Source: Clostridiales bacterium DTU023 (GTDB lineage Bacteria > Bacillota > Clostridia > Saccharofermentanales > DTU023). Taken from it: DNA of 9,885 nucleotides. The first letter of the stretch is position 1, and each line of letters starts with the position of its first letter. The notes beneath the pieces were generated by a model that was not told the DNA's origin, did not search any database, and was given only the letters and a program-made list of their open reading frames with translations. This document shows, piece by piece, positions 1 to 6,127 of the stretch. Position numbers and translations under genes: made by a program. The stretch spans positions 2,880-12,764 of the forward strand of contig LFTF01000063.1 in the NCBI GenBank assembly GCA_001512945.1. Direction: 5' to 3'.

Positions 1-1010
1 GGCGCACCGGCGCCGTCGATGATAACAGTGTTGTCTTTACCCATTTTGACCTGGCGTGCCTGTCCAAGGTCTGTAAGCTCAACTTCTTTAAGCTCCATAC
101 CCAGATCGGAGGAAATGACTTTACCACCTGTGAGTACGGCAATATCTTGCAACATTTCTTTTCTGCGATCACCAAAGCCCGGAGCTTTCGCTGCGGCGCA
201 CTGGAACGTGCCACGCAATTTGTTGAGGATGAGAGTCGAGAGCGCTTCGCCGTCGACGTCTTCTGCAATAACGACAAGACGTTTGCCGTTTTGAACAATC
301 TTTTCAAGTAGCGGCAGGAGGTCTTGAATATTTGAGATTTTTTTGTCGGTGATCAGAATGTAGGGTTCGTCAAAGACGACTTCCATTTTTGTTGGGTCGG
401 TCACCATATAAGCGGAAATGTAGCCCCGTTCGAACTGCATGCCTTCAACGATCTCAAGTTCCGTACCCATTGTCTGAGATTCTTCAACAGTAATGACGCC
501 GTCATTGGTAACGGACTCCATCGCGTTGGCAATCTCCATGCCAATTTGGTCGTCGTTTGCTGAAATTGCCGCGACTCGGGAAATATCGTTCTTGCCTTGG
601 ACGGCTTTGCTATTACGGCCAATCGCCTCGACAGCCACGGCAACAGCCTTATCAATACCGCGCTTCACGATAATCGGATTAGCGCCGGCGGCTACGTTGC
701 GAAGGCCTTCTCGGATGATGGCCTGTGCGAGCAGGGTTGCAGTTGTTGTACCGTCGCCTGCTACATCGTTTGTTTTTGTCGCAACTTCTTTGACGAGCTG
801 TGCGCCCATATTCTCAAAACGGTCTTCTAGCTCAATCTCACGCGCAATGGTGACACCATCGTTTGTGACAACGGGAGCTCCGTAAGTCTTGTCAAGCACT
901 ACATTTCGACCTTTGGGGCCTAACGTAATGCGGACCGTATCAGCCAGTTTATTGACGCCAATCTCCAACGACTTGCGTGCATCTTCTGCATATTTTAAAT
1001 CTTTAGCCAT
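1..1010 (-). CDS. groEL: Chaperonin GroEL (Hsp60), partial, C-terminus cut by window edge
   Basis: ATP-driven cytosolic folding chaperone that assembles into 14-mers and works with GroES. Reading back from an ATG at 1008-1010 gives an open frame of 336 codons beginning MAKDLKYAEDARKSLEIGVN and running off the left edge. Diagnostic motifs are TLGPKGRNV (residues 29-37, nucleotide binding), the DGVTIA loop (from residue 51) and GDGTTT (85-90, with the catalytic Asp at 86). The apical-domain segment KAPGFGDRRK is also present. The visible part covers the first equatorial, first intermediate and most of the apical domain; about 200 residues of the usual 540 are missing. AAGGAG lies 9 bases before the ATG. 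It follows groES by 29 bases and should be co-transcribed from the CIRCE-regulated promoter. No frameshift is seen. The identification is secure from sequence motifs. Confidence 0.98.
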   Translation of the reverse strand, partial: MAKDLKYAEDARKSLEIGVNKLADTVRITLGPKGRNVVLDKTYGAPVVTNDGVTIAREIELEDRFENMGAQLVKEVATKTNDVAGDGTTTATLLAQAIIREGLRNVAAGANPIIVKRGIDKAVAVAVEAIGRNSKAVQGKNDISRVAAISANDDQIGMEIANAMESVTNDGVITVEESQTMGTELEIVEGMQFERGYISAYMVTDPTKMEVVFDEPYILITDKKISNIQDLLPLLEKIVQNGKRLVVIAEDVDGEALSTLILNKLRGTFQCAAAKAPGFGDRRKEMLQDIAVLTGGKVISSDLGMELKEVELTDLGQARQVKMGKDNTVIIDGAGA

Positions 1011-1039
1011 TATTATCTACTCCTTGTCTTCTCAGTGAA

Positions 1040-1324
1040 TCATTCAACAATAGCGAGAATATCGCTTTGTCTGAGGATCGTATATTCAACGTCGTCAATC
1101 TTTACTTCTGTACCGGCATATTTGCTGATCAGAACGCGATCGCCAACTTCAACTTCCATGATAATGTCTTTGCCGTCAACGATTCCCCCTGGACCGACAG
1201 ACATAATTTCAACGATTTGCGGTTTTTCTTTGGCAGAGCCCGGAAGCACAATGCCACCCTTCGTTGTTTCTTCGGCTTCGAGCCTCTTGATGACCACTCG
1301 GTCTCCTAGCGGTTTAATATTCAT
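1040..1324 (-). CDS. groES: Co-chaperonin GroES (Hsp10)
   Basis: Heptameric lid of the GroEL chamber. The protein begins MNIKPLGDRVVIKRLEAEET, the classical GroES N-terminus. The mobile-loop region (EETTKGGIVLPGSAKEKPQ) and the VGDRVLISKYAGTEV stretch of the beta-barrel also match the family. It is 94 residues, the normal length. An upstream in-frame ATG at 1328-1330 would add two residues (MN), but it lies one base from the GGAGG. The ATG at 1322-1324 has a 7-base spacing (GGAGG, TATGAAC, ATG) and restores the canonical N-terminus, so I place the start there. It is the first gene of the groES-groEL operon, with promoter and CIRCE directly upstream. Confidence 0.97.
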   Translation of the reverse strand: MNIKPLGDRVVIKRLEAEETTKGGIVLPGSAKEKPQIVEIMSVGPGGIVDGKDIIMEVEVGDRVLISKYAGTEVKIDDVEYTILRQSDILAIVE

Positions 1325-1362
1325 GTTCATACCTCCACATCAATAATTGTATTTTACGGAAG

Positions 1363-1389
1363 TTAGCACTCGTACTAATCGAGTGCCAA
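1363..1389 (-). promoter_or_regulatory. CIRCE operator (HrcA binding site)
   Basis: A 9-9-9 inverted repeat: TTAGCACTC on the plus strand at 1363-1371, nine spacer bases, then GAGTGCCAA at 1381-1389. It differs from the CIRCE consensus (TTAGCACTC-N9-GAGTGCTAA) at one position of the right arm as read on the plus strand. It lies just downstream of the -10 box, at about +2 of the predicted transcript and within the groES 5' UTR. This is the usual place for HrcA repression. HrcA is known to need GroEL for activity, giving a feedback loop; hrcA itself is not in the window. Confidence 0.95.
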
Positions 1390-1397
1390 CATTAAAC

Positions 1398-1426
1398 AAT
1401 ATAGTCAGGTGAGTGAGTTTTGTCAA
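1398..1426 (-). promoter_or_regulatory. Sigma-A promoter of groES-groEL
   Basis: On the minus strand, TTGACA (1421-1426) is separated by exactly 17 bases from TATATT (1398-1403). This is a consensus -35 and a five-of-six -10. Transcription should begin near 1391, just ahead of the CIRCE element. The -35 box starts 11 bases after the stop codon of the upstream cvpA gene. Confidence 0.9.
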
Positions 1427-1436
1427 CTGTTAAAAA

Positions 1437-2090
1437 TCAAAAGATCGTGTCCAATAGTGAACGGAATATGTCTTTTTCAGAAAGCAGGGCAAGAATCCGC
1501 GAACCATTCATGAAACTTCGGACCACAGAACTTGTAAGACTAAAAGATGTGAGAACCATCACAATGATCCAAACCATAAAAACTCCCCACAGCAAACCAA
1601 GTAATAGACCACCTGTTCGGTTGAACCATCCGATGACGGGAATGCCATTGAGGACAGGTGTCAGAAGCCTGGCTACAAGACCGATTGCGATGCGAACGAT
1701 CACAAAGACGACGATCAATGCAAATGCACTCAACACAAGTTGCCAAACAGAATTGACAGTCGTGTCGACAAGGGAATTGCCTGTCGCGCTTGATCCTTGT
1801 AGAATTTTGCGTGTCCATGTCTCAGGCAATCCTAGCCTTTCAAGAACAGGAGAAATCGTAGTCGGGGCAGAGGCAACGCTGTCGTGAATTTGATCAGAAA
1901 TATCGCTCATCGTTCCGCTAAAAAGCCCCAATTCAAAAAGCCAGGCAGAAATCGGACGTACCAAGAGAAACGCAATAGCAATCGAAATCAGCGAGCTGAT
2001 AAAACCGACTGCTGTCAGCAGAAGACCACGGCGATGCCCAATCCATACAAATAAACCAATGACTACCAATGCAGATAAATCAAATCTCAT
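1437..2090 (-). CDS. CvpA-family integral membrane protein
   Basis: A 217-residue membrane protein of the CvpA (colicin V production protein) family. Hydrophobic segments are visible at about residues 5-18, 23-46, 115-143 and 160-183. A more polar loop (about 55-112) separates the two pairs. The loop between the last two helices carries the family's NRTGG sequence (157-161, IGWFNRTGGLLLG) and leads into a glycine-rich helix. The N-terminus follows the family pattern, with a short helix and then a basic HRRG turn. Family members are linked to colicin V export, envelope stress and biofilm in enterobacteria; the biochemical role is not established. The ATG at 2088-2090 is preceded by an in-frame TAA, and only a weak AGAAGG about 13 bases away serves as ribosome binding site. 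It is co-oriented with groES-groEL, which has its own promoter. Confidence 0.83.
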   Translation of the reverse strand: MRFDLSALVVIGLFVWIGHRRGLLLTAVGFISSLISIAIAFLLVRPISAWLFELGLFSGTMSDISDQIHDSVASAPTTISPVLERLGLPETWTRKILQGSSATGNSLVDTTVNSVWQLVLSAFALIVVFVIVRIAIGLVARLLTPVLNGIPVIGWFNRTGGLLLGLLWGVFMVWIIVMVLTSFSLTSSVVRSFMNGSRILALLSEKDIFRSLLDTIF

Positions 2091-2259
2091 AGTCGTTTAA
2101 CTACCTTCTATCCCCTCGTATCGGCACAGCGATCTGCCTTGCGCATTGTTTGTATTGTCTCATAGTCCATCTGAATTGACTAATAAAACATAAAAAAATG
2201 CGTAATGTCCGCCGTCATCAACCGCTTATATGCTAAAATCGTGTCCGGGAGGTCGTGCC
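2091..2259. other. Divergent intergenic region between cvpA and the DUF4364 gene
   Basis: This 169-base region must hold promoters for both directions. On the plus strand there is an extended -10 just before the DUF4364 gene. On the minus strand only a weak -10-like TACAAA (2149-2154) without a good -35 is visible for cvpA. Positions 2176-2200 are very A-rich. No RNA gene, riboswitch or convincing hairpin was recognised. Confidence 0.6.
2231..2239 (+). promoter_or_regulatory. Putative extended -10 promoter of the DUF4364 gene
   Basis: TGCTAAAAT combines an extended -10 TGn with a five-of-six TAAAAT hexamer (2234-2239). No -35 hexamer is visible at the right distance, which extended -10 promoters tolerate. 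Transcription would start near 2246, directly at the Shine-Dalgarno sequence, giving a leader of only about 14 bases. Inferred from sequence only. Confidence 0.4.
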
Positions 2260-2832
2260 ATGCAAGAAACAAACATTCCCATTGACAAACTGATATTACT
2301 CTATATCGCTGAGCAGGCTCCGGGGATCCGAAAGTCGCAGCTTCGGGACGCCGCACTGGCAACGCTTTCCATGGATTATTTTGATGCGACAAGCGCTTTA
2401 GACGAACTCATATCGACACACTTACTCCACGTAGCAGTCAGAAAAAATGAGCCTGTACATGATGCTCGTGGCCGAGCAGTTGAACGGTGTGAACTCACTG
2501 ATACGGGGCGCACCGCTCTGGACGCTCTTGAAAAGCAGATCCCCGTTTCCACAAAACGCTTTTTATCAGACTACCTCATCGATGGCGATCTTAAACGAAG
2601 GCTCGCTGACACGATTACCGCAACCGTAGAAATAACGGCGACCGGGCATTACCGCCTCACCTGCCGTCAAAGCGATGAAAATAATTCGGGACTGACCTTG
2701 TCACTTTCATTCCCAACCCAAGAATTAGCACAAATAGCTGCCACGACTTGGCGCGAATACTCCGAAGATGTTTACCTGTCCGTTATTAACGCACTTGTGC
2801 ACGGGCAACAACATGACCAGGATGAATCCTGA
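2260..2832 (+). CDS. DUF4364 family protein (winged-helix-like, predicted DNA binding)
   Basis: A 190-residue soluble protein. It has the pattern of the clostridial DUF4364 family: an opening helix (DKLILLYIAEQA, residues 9-20), a helix pair (SQLRDAALATLSMDYFDATSALDEL, about 26-50), and a YxLT-like wing. The wing is CELTDTGRTALDALEKQIP (about 77-95), the typical winged-helix tail ahead of a dimerising region. The second half (about 100-180) is predicted alpha/beta and carries no catalytic motif I recognise. The ATG at 2260 is chosen over one at 2230 because GGGAGGT (2247-2253) sits six bases before it. The upstream choice would put ten odd residues in front of the family's N-terminus. It is the only plus-strand gene between 1 and 8900 and is divergent from cvpA. 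A transcriptional regulator is the likely role, but the target is unknown. Confidence 0.85.
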   Translation: MQETNIPIDKLILLYIAEQAPGIRKSQLRDAALATLSMDYFDATSALDELISTHLLHVAVRKNEPVHDARGRAVERCELTDTGRTALDALEKQIPVSTKRFLSDYLIDGDLKRRLADTITATVEITATGHYRLTCRQSDENNSGLTLSLSFPTQELAQIAATTWREYSEDVYLSVINALVHGQQHDQDES

Positions 2833-2867
2833 CCTGTTACTGCCCGCTTATTCACAATCATAATATT

Positions 2868-4088
2868 TCAGCAGTCTTGGAGGATATCCTCTTCCGGCAA
2901 CGCCTTCAACCGTTCCGCTAGATCAAGCGCATATGCCCGAATCTTAATTTCATCTTCTTTTGTAGGACGTCCGAGGATCAGCAGCGGCTCAAGACGTTCC
3001 GCTTTATGGCGCCCCATGAGACCTTCAAGTTGTTTTACCATCTGAGATCCCCAACCATAAGTCCCTGCGATCCCAAAATACCGCAGTGGTGGATTGAGCC
3101 CCCCGATCAACATCGTCATAGCCGCCGCCAGTGGGTGAGCACCACCCAGAACAGCAGGAGATGCCAGGATCAGGGCCCCTGCATAAACGGATTCTGTGAG
3201 AATCATTCCGATAGGAACACGTAGATCATGTTTGGCAGCGCCCAGATCAACAAGCGCCACTTCGATGCCCTCGCCACTGAGTACCTCTGCTATCACATTA
3301 ACCAATCTGCCTGTACTACCGTGCATTGTGACATAGGCGATGACCGCGTTTCTGGTTACCTTGTCCGAAACCATGCGTTCATATTCACAAAGGATCGTCT
3401 CCGGCTCAAACCAGACCGGGCCGTGCGCGGAACAAATGATCGCAGGATCAAGTTGTCTTGTCTTTTCGACGTAGCGTGCCACGTGACCTCTAAACGGCAT
3501 CATAATCTCGGAGAAGTAGGTGCGCGATTCATGAAGTCGGATTGTTTGATCAGGTTTACTTGGTATATCAGGTGAATAGTGACTTCCGTACAAATCGGAA
3601 CTAAACAAAATACATTCTTCAGGCATCCAGAACATCGTATTATCGGGCCAGTGCGCGAATGGAACTGGCACACATTCGAGAGTGACTCCGCCAAGGTCGA
3701 GGGTGTCGCCTTCAGCGACAATCATGATATCTTCTTTCGGAATATGAAGAAGAGCCTTTAGGAAATCAGCAACTTTATCAGTAGCGACAATTTGGGCCTT
3801 TGGATAAAGGTCTATAAGAATGCTGGCTGACCCGGAGTGATCCTGTTCGGCGTGGAGAAAGAGAATATAATCCAGATGCTTTATATTCTTGTCACGCAAA
3901 TTTTCGAGCAGCTGGTCAACGGTGTCTTCCTGAACGAGATCAACCAAAGCTGTTTTCTCATCGCCTTCGATGAGGAAGCTGTTGTAAGTTGTTCCGTAAG
4001 GTGTCGGCATCAGGCAGTCAAAATATTCAAGTTTTGGATCGATAGCCCCCACTTGCGTCACTCTGTCTGTAATCATTTGAATCGTCAT
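2868..4088 (-). CDS. fprA: Flavodiiron protein (A-type flavoprotein, rubredoxin:O2/NO oxidoreductase)
   Basis: A 406-residue cytoplasmic enzyme reducing O2 to water and/or NO to N2O with electrons from rubredoxin. The N-terminal metallo-beta-lactamase-like domain (about 1-245) has the full diiron ligand set: H79, E81, D83 and H84 in HAEQDHSGS, H146 in PFAHWP, D165 in FSSDLYG, and H222 in SAHGP. The C-terminal flavodoxin domain (about 248-395) begins with TMHGSTGRL (254-262), the FMN phosphate loop, and has the AGTYGWGS loop later. Length is typical of class A proteins with no extra C-terminal domain, so electrons must come from a separate donor, here the rubredoxin encoded just upstream. AGAGGA lies seven bases before the ATG. 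A hairpin terminator at 4164-4191 separates it from rubredoxin. The O2 versus NO preference cannot be read from sequence. Confidence 0.96.
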   Translation of the reverse strand: MTIQMITDRVTQVGAIDPKLEYFDCLMPTPYGTTYNSFLIEGDEKTALVDLVQEDTVDQLLENLRDKNIKHLDYILFLHAEQDHSGSASILIDLYPKAQIVATDKVADFLKALLHIPKEDIMIVAEGDTLDLGGVTLECVPVPFAHWPDNTMFWMPEECILFSSDLYGSHYSPDIPSKPDQTIRLHESRTYFSEIMMPFRGHVARYVEKTRQLDPAIICSAHGPVWFEPETILCEYERMVSDKVTRNAVIAYVTMHGSTGRLVNVIAEVLSGEGIEVALVDLGAAKHDLRVPIGMILTESVYAGALILASPAVLGGAHPLAAAMTMLIGGLNPPLRYFGIAGTYGWGSQMVKQLEGLMGRHKAERLEPLLILGRPTKEDEIKIRAYALDLAERLKALPEEDILQDC

Positions 4089-4163
4089 GTAAATTCCTCT
4101 CTCGTTTAAGCTGTTGTATCAGAGGCAATCCCATAAACAATCGACTTTGATACGTTTAGAAAC

Positions 4164-4191
4164 AAAGAAAGCCGGGACGCCGGCTTTCTTT
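4164..4191 (-). terminator. Rho-independent terminator between rubredoxin and fprA
   Basis: A perfect 12-bp stem (4164-4175 paired with 4180-4191) closes a four-base loop (4176-4179), with a CCGG core. On the minus strand its 3' arm runs into TTTCTTTGTTTCT, a good U-rich tail. It lies 25 bases past the rubredoxin stop and 75 bases before the fprA start. It also has T-rich flanks on the plus strand, so it may act both ways. Partial read-through would give less FprA than rubredoxin. Confidence 0.85.
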
Positions 4192-4216
4192 CATACGAAT
4201 CTTTGCAAGACTCTCA

Positions 4217-4378
4217 CTACTCCAGCGGTGAAAAGTCTTCTTTGGGTACGCCGCAAAGCGGGCACACCCAATCATCCGGCAGATCTTCAAAAGAAACGCC
4301 AGGATCAATCCCGCCGTCTGGATCGCCAATCTCCGGGTCGTAAACGTAACCACAAACATCACAGATATACTTTTGCAT
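4217..4378 (-). CDS. Rubredoxin
   Basis: A 53-residue one-iron electron carrier beginning MQKYICDVCGYVYDPEIGD. Four cysteines, C6 and C9 (CDVCG) and C39 and C42 (CPLCG), bind the iron. The aromatic core residues Y4, Y11, Y13, F30, W37 and F49 are at the usual places. A longer frame would add seven residues, but the ATG at 4376-4378 has GGGAGG six bases upstream and gives the classical rubredoxin length. It is the expected direct electron donor to the flavodiiron protein encoded next on the same strand. Its upstream region (4379-4484) contains an unusual promoter with a symmetric site. The donor that reduces it (for example an NADH:rubredoxin reductase) is not encoded in the window. Confidence 0.97.
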   Translation of the reverse strand: MQKYICDVCGYVYDPEIGDPDGGIDPGVSFEDLPDDWVCPLCGVPKEDFSPLE

Positions 4379-4397
4379 GATTGTCCTCCCTTTCACC

Positions 4398-4419
4398 ACC
4401 GGAACAAATAATCTCCGGT
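4398..4419 (-). repeat. Small inverted repeat in the rubredoxin leader
   Basis: ACCGGA (4398-4403) and TCCGGT (4414-4419) are perfect 6-base arms around ten bases. The repeat lies eight bases upstream of the rubredoxin Shine-Dalgarno sequence (4385-4390). It could be a leader hairpin or an operator; nothing in the sequence distinguishes these. Confidence 0.45.
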
Positions 4420-4451
4420 ATTTAGTTGATTGACATTATATTAGTTGAAAT

Positions 4452-4457
4452 ATTATA
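4452..4457 (-). promoter_or_regulatory. Putative -10 box (TATAAT) of the rubredoxin promoter
   Basis: A perfect TATAAT on the minus strand, preceded directly by TG. No recognisable -35 lies 16-18 bases upstream; that position is taken by the symmetric site at 4465-4483, which suggests a regulated promoter. A second TATAAT occurs at 4435-4440 in the same direction, also without a -35. Transcription would begin near 4445. Confidence 0.55.
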
Positions 4458-4464
4458 CACGATC

Positions 4465-4483
4465 CACAACAATCATTGTAGTG
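4465..4483. promoter_or_regulatory. Candidate operator: 19-bp imperfect palindrome at the rubredoxin promoter
   Basis: Centred on position 4474, nine bases on each side are complementary except for one pair (4468 with 4480). The core is ACAAT-C-ATTGT. The site occupies the spacer/-35 zone of the TATAAT at 4452-4457 and ends one base short of the obg stop codon. The one-base symmetry centre and A/T-rich core resemble 7-1-7 sites of the Fur/PerR superfamily in geometry, but the letters do not match a consensus I know. The regulator is unknown. Confidence 0.45.
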
Positions 4484-4484
4484 A

Positions 4485-5750
4485 TTAAAGCGAAAATTCG
4501 AACGACGACCCATCGAGGAACACTTCATCGCCCTCTTCCACGCCCGCGTCGAGTAGGGCATCCTGTATGCCACTCTCGATGATACGTTTTTGGAAATGGC
4601 GGAATGACTCAGTGTCACTGAAGTTGGTAGACAACATCAATTCACGAATATATGGTCCTTCAACACAAACAATTTGCTTGTCGGTGACAATCTCAAAATC
4701 ATATTTTTTCTCGAAACGATAGACTTTCATTTGTTCAATCTCTTCGAGTTCCGGCAAGGGCAACGTCACCACTTCTGCCGCCAATGCCTGTTTGAAAGCC
4801 ATAACACCTTGTGTTGTCACGGCTGAGATCGCAAAAACGCGATAACCTTCACGTTCTATTTCTTCGCGAAGCCTTTCAATCTCCTCTTCCTCAACAATGT
4901 CGATCTTGTTGAGCACGACCCACATCGGTCGTTTACCAAGCAAATTCTTATACTGGGCGAGTTCTTCGTTGATTGCATTAAACCGATCGATCGGATCGAT
5001 CCCGTCAAATGAAGACGCGTCAACCACGTGAATCAGCATTCGTGCGCGTTCAACGTGGCGCAAGAAATCGTGCCCCATACCCGCCCCTTCCGAGGCGCCT
5101 TCGATTAAACCGGGGACATCCACGAGAACAAATCGCGTGCCTCCAACGTCAACAACACCCAGAATAGGTTGAAGCGTCGTGAAAGGATAGGAGGCGATCT
5201 TGGGTTTGGCTGCCGATACGACAGAAAGGATCGTAGATTTCCCTGCATTGGGGAAACCGACAAGTGCTGCATCAGCGAGCAGTCTGAGTTCGAGATCAAT
5301 CTTGACTGTTGCGCCCGTGCGTCCGGCTGTCGCAAAACGAGGAGCTTGTCGAGACGGGTTGGCAAAACACATGTTGCCACGGCCTCCCGTGCCGCCTTTT
5401 GCGAGGATCACCTCGTCGCCATCCTCTTTCAGGTCAGCGATCATTTCACGCGTGCCTGATTGCAGTACGAGTGTTCCCGCAGGCACCTTGAGAACCAGAC
5501 TGGCACCACTAGAACCGGCCATCCGCTTGCCTCGACCAGACTCACCATCTTCCGCAGAAAAATGATGCTGGAAGCGGTAGTCCTGGAGTGTATTGATATT
5601 GCGATCGGCGCGCAAGATAACGTCACCGCCCCGGCCGCCATTGCCGCCATCGGGCCCGCCGTTAGGGATGTACTTCTCGCGCCGGAAAGAAACGACGCCG
5701 TTACCGCCGTTGCCTGAGCGCACCTCAATTGTCGCATTATCGTAAAACAT
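4485..5750 (-). CDS. obg: Obg family GTPase (ribosome assembly, CgtA/ObgE)
   Basis: A 421-residue GTPase that binds the 50S precursor and links ribosome assembly to nucleotide state. The glycine-rich Obg fold occupies about 1-158, with the repeated GGNGG/GGxGGxGG pattern at 14-43 and 119-125. The G domain follows: G1 GFPNAGKST (165-173), G2 Thr in PFTT (189-192), G3 DVPG (211-214), G4 NKID (281-284) and G5 SAV (309-311). The C-terminal OCT domain (about 345-421) is present, typical of Firmicutes Obg. The start matches the family N-terminus (MFYDNATIEVRSGNGGNG). There is no clear Shine-Dalgarno sequence; a hairpin occupies the 38-base gap to rpmA. The order rplU-prp-rpmA-obg is the conserved Firmicutes arrangement, without the spo0B gene that Bacillus inserts. 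Confidence 0.98.
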   Translation of the reverse strand: MFYDNATIEVRSGNGGNGVVSFRREKYIPNGGPDGGNGGRGGDVILRADRNINTLQDYRFQHHFSAEDGESGRGKRMAGSSGASLVLKVPAGTLVLQSGTREMIADLKEDGDEVILAKGGTGGRGNMCFANPSRQAPRFATAGRTGATVKIDLELRLLADAALVGFPNAGKSTILSVVSAAKPKIASYPFTTLQPILGVVDVGGTRFVLVDVPGLIEGASEGAGMGHDFLRHVERARMLIHVVDASSFDGIDPIDRFNAINEELAQYKNLLGKRPMWVVLNKIDIVEEEEIERLREEIEREGYRVFAISAVTTQGVMAFKQALAAEVVTLPLPELEEIEQMKVYRFEKKYDFEIVTDKQIVCVEGPYIRELMLSTNFSDTESFRHFQKRIIESGIQDALLDAGVEEGDEVFLDGSSFEFSL

Positions 5751-5762
5751 GTAAATAGATGA

Positions 5763-5790
5763 AGAGCGGCTTGCGCCGCTCTCTTTTTTT
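5763..5790 (+). terminator. Hairpin in the rpmA-obg gap, terminator-like on the plus strand
   Basis: An 8-bp GC-rich stem (5763-5770 with 5775-5782) and TTGC loop are followed on the plus strand by TC and seven T. That is a textbook intrinsic terminator for plus-strand transcription, although no plus-strand gene lies to its left for several kilobases. In the minus (operon) direction the run of A precedes the stem and the following bases (TTCATCTATTTAC) are only mildly U-rich. Termination of the rpmA transcript would therefore be weak. The run of T overlaps the rpmA stop codon. Confidence 0.6.
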
Positions 5791-6073
5791 ATTCTTCGAC
5801 CGGATAAACGCTTGCCTGTTTGCGTTTACGTGCAATGCGCTCGTAGCGCACGTTACCATCGATCAGAGCGAAGAGCGTGTCATCCTTCCCGATTCCCACA
5901 TTAGTGCCGGGATGAATTTTCGTACCACGCTGACGGTAAATAATACTTCCCGCCGTGCAGTACTGCCCATCTGATAATTTCGCGCCCAGGCGTTTCGATT
6001 GTGAATCACGTCCGTTGCGCGTACTTCCCATACCCATCTTGTGGGCCAGAAGTTGAAGATTTACTTTGATCAT
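5789..6073 (-). CDS. rpmA: 50S ribosomal protein L27, with cleavable N-terminus
   Basis: A 94-residue large-subunit protein whose mature N-terminus reaches the peptidyl-transferase centre. The sequence HKMGMGSTRNGRDSQSKRLG (residues 11-30) is the L27 signature. In front of it is a nine-residue extension, MIKVNLQLL, the Firmicutes type removed by the protease Prp before Ala10. The cleavage motif is usually LQFF or LQLF before Ala; here it reads LQLL. GGGAGG lies six bases before the ATG. The prp gene is directly upstream, 54 bases away, and obg follows. Length and the rest of the sequence are normal. Confidence 0.97.
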   Translation of the reverse strand: MIKVNLQLLAHKMGMGSTRNGRDSQSKRLGAKLSDGQYCTAGSIIYRQRGTKIHPGTNVGIGKDDTLFALIDGNVRYERIARKRKQASVYPVEE

Positions 6074-6127
6074 AATAGTCCTCCCTTTTATGTCCGACGC
6101 GCCGATAATTTTATCCGCGTAGTGTTC

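Noticed and set aside
493..885. Plus-strand open frame of 130 codons inside groEL
   Set aside because: It is antisense to a strongly conserved groEL frame, has low-complexity Ser/Ala/Thr composition and no ribosome binding site.
2176..2208. TTGACT with TAATGT as a promoter for the DUF4364 gene
   Set aside because: The spacer would be 21 bases, too long for sigma-A; the extended -10 at 2231-2239 is a better candidate.
3228..3575. Plus-strand open frame of 115 codons inside fprA
   Set aside because: It is antisense to intact flavodiiron coding sequence with all metal ligands. It has no family resemblance and no Shine-Dalgarno sequence.
4465..4483. Palindrome after obg read as a terminator for obg
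   Set aside because: The RNA hairpin would be short and A/U-rich with a mismatch, and no U-run follows it on the minus strand. Its geometry and position over the -35 zone fit a DNA operator better.
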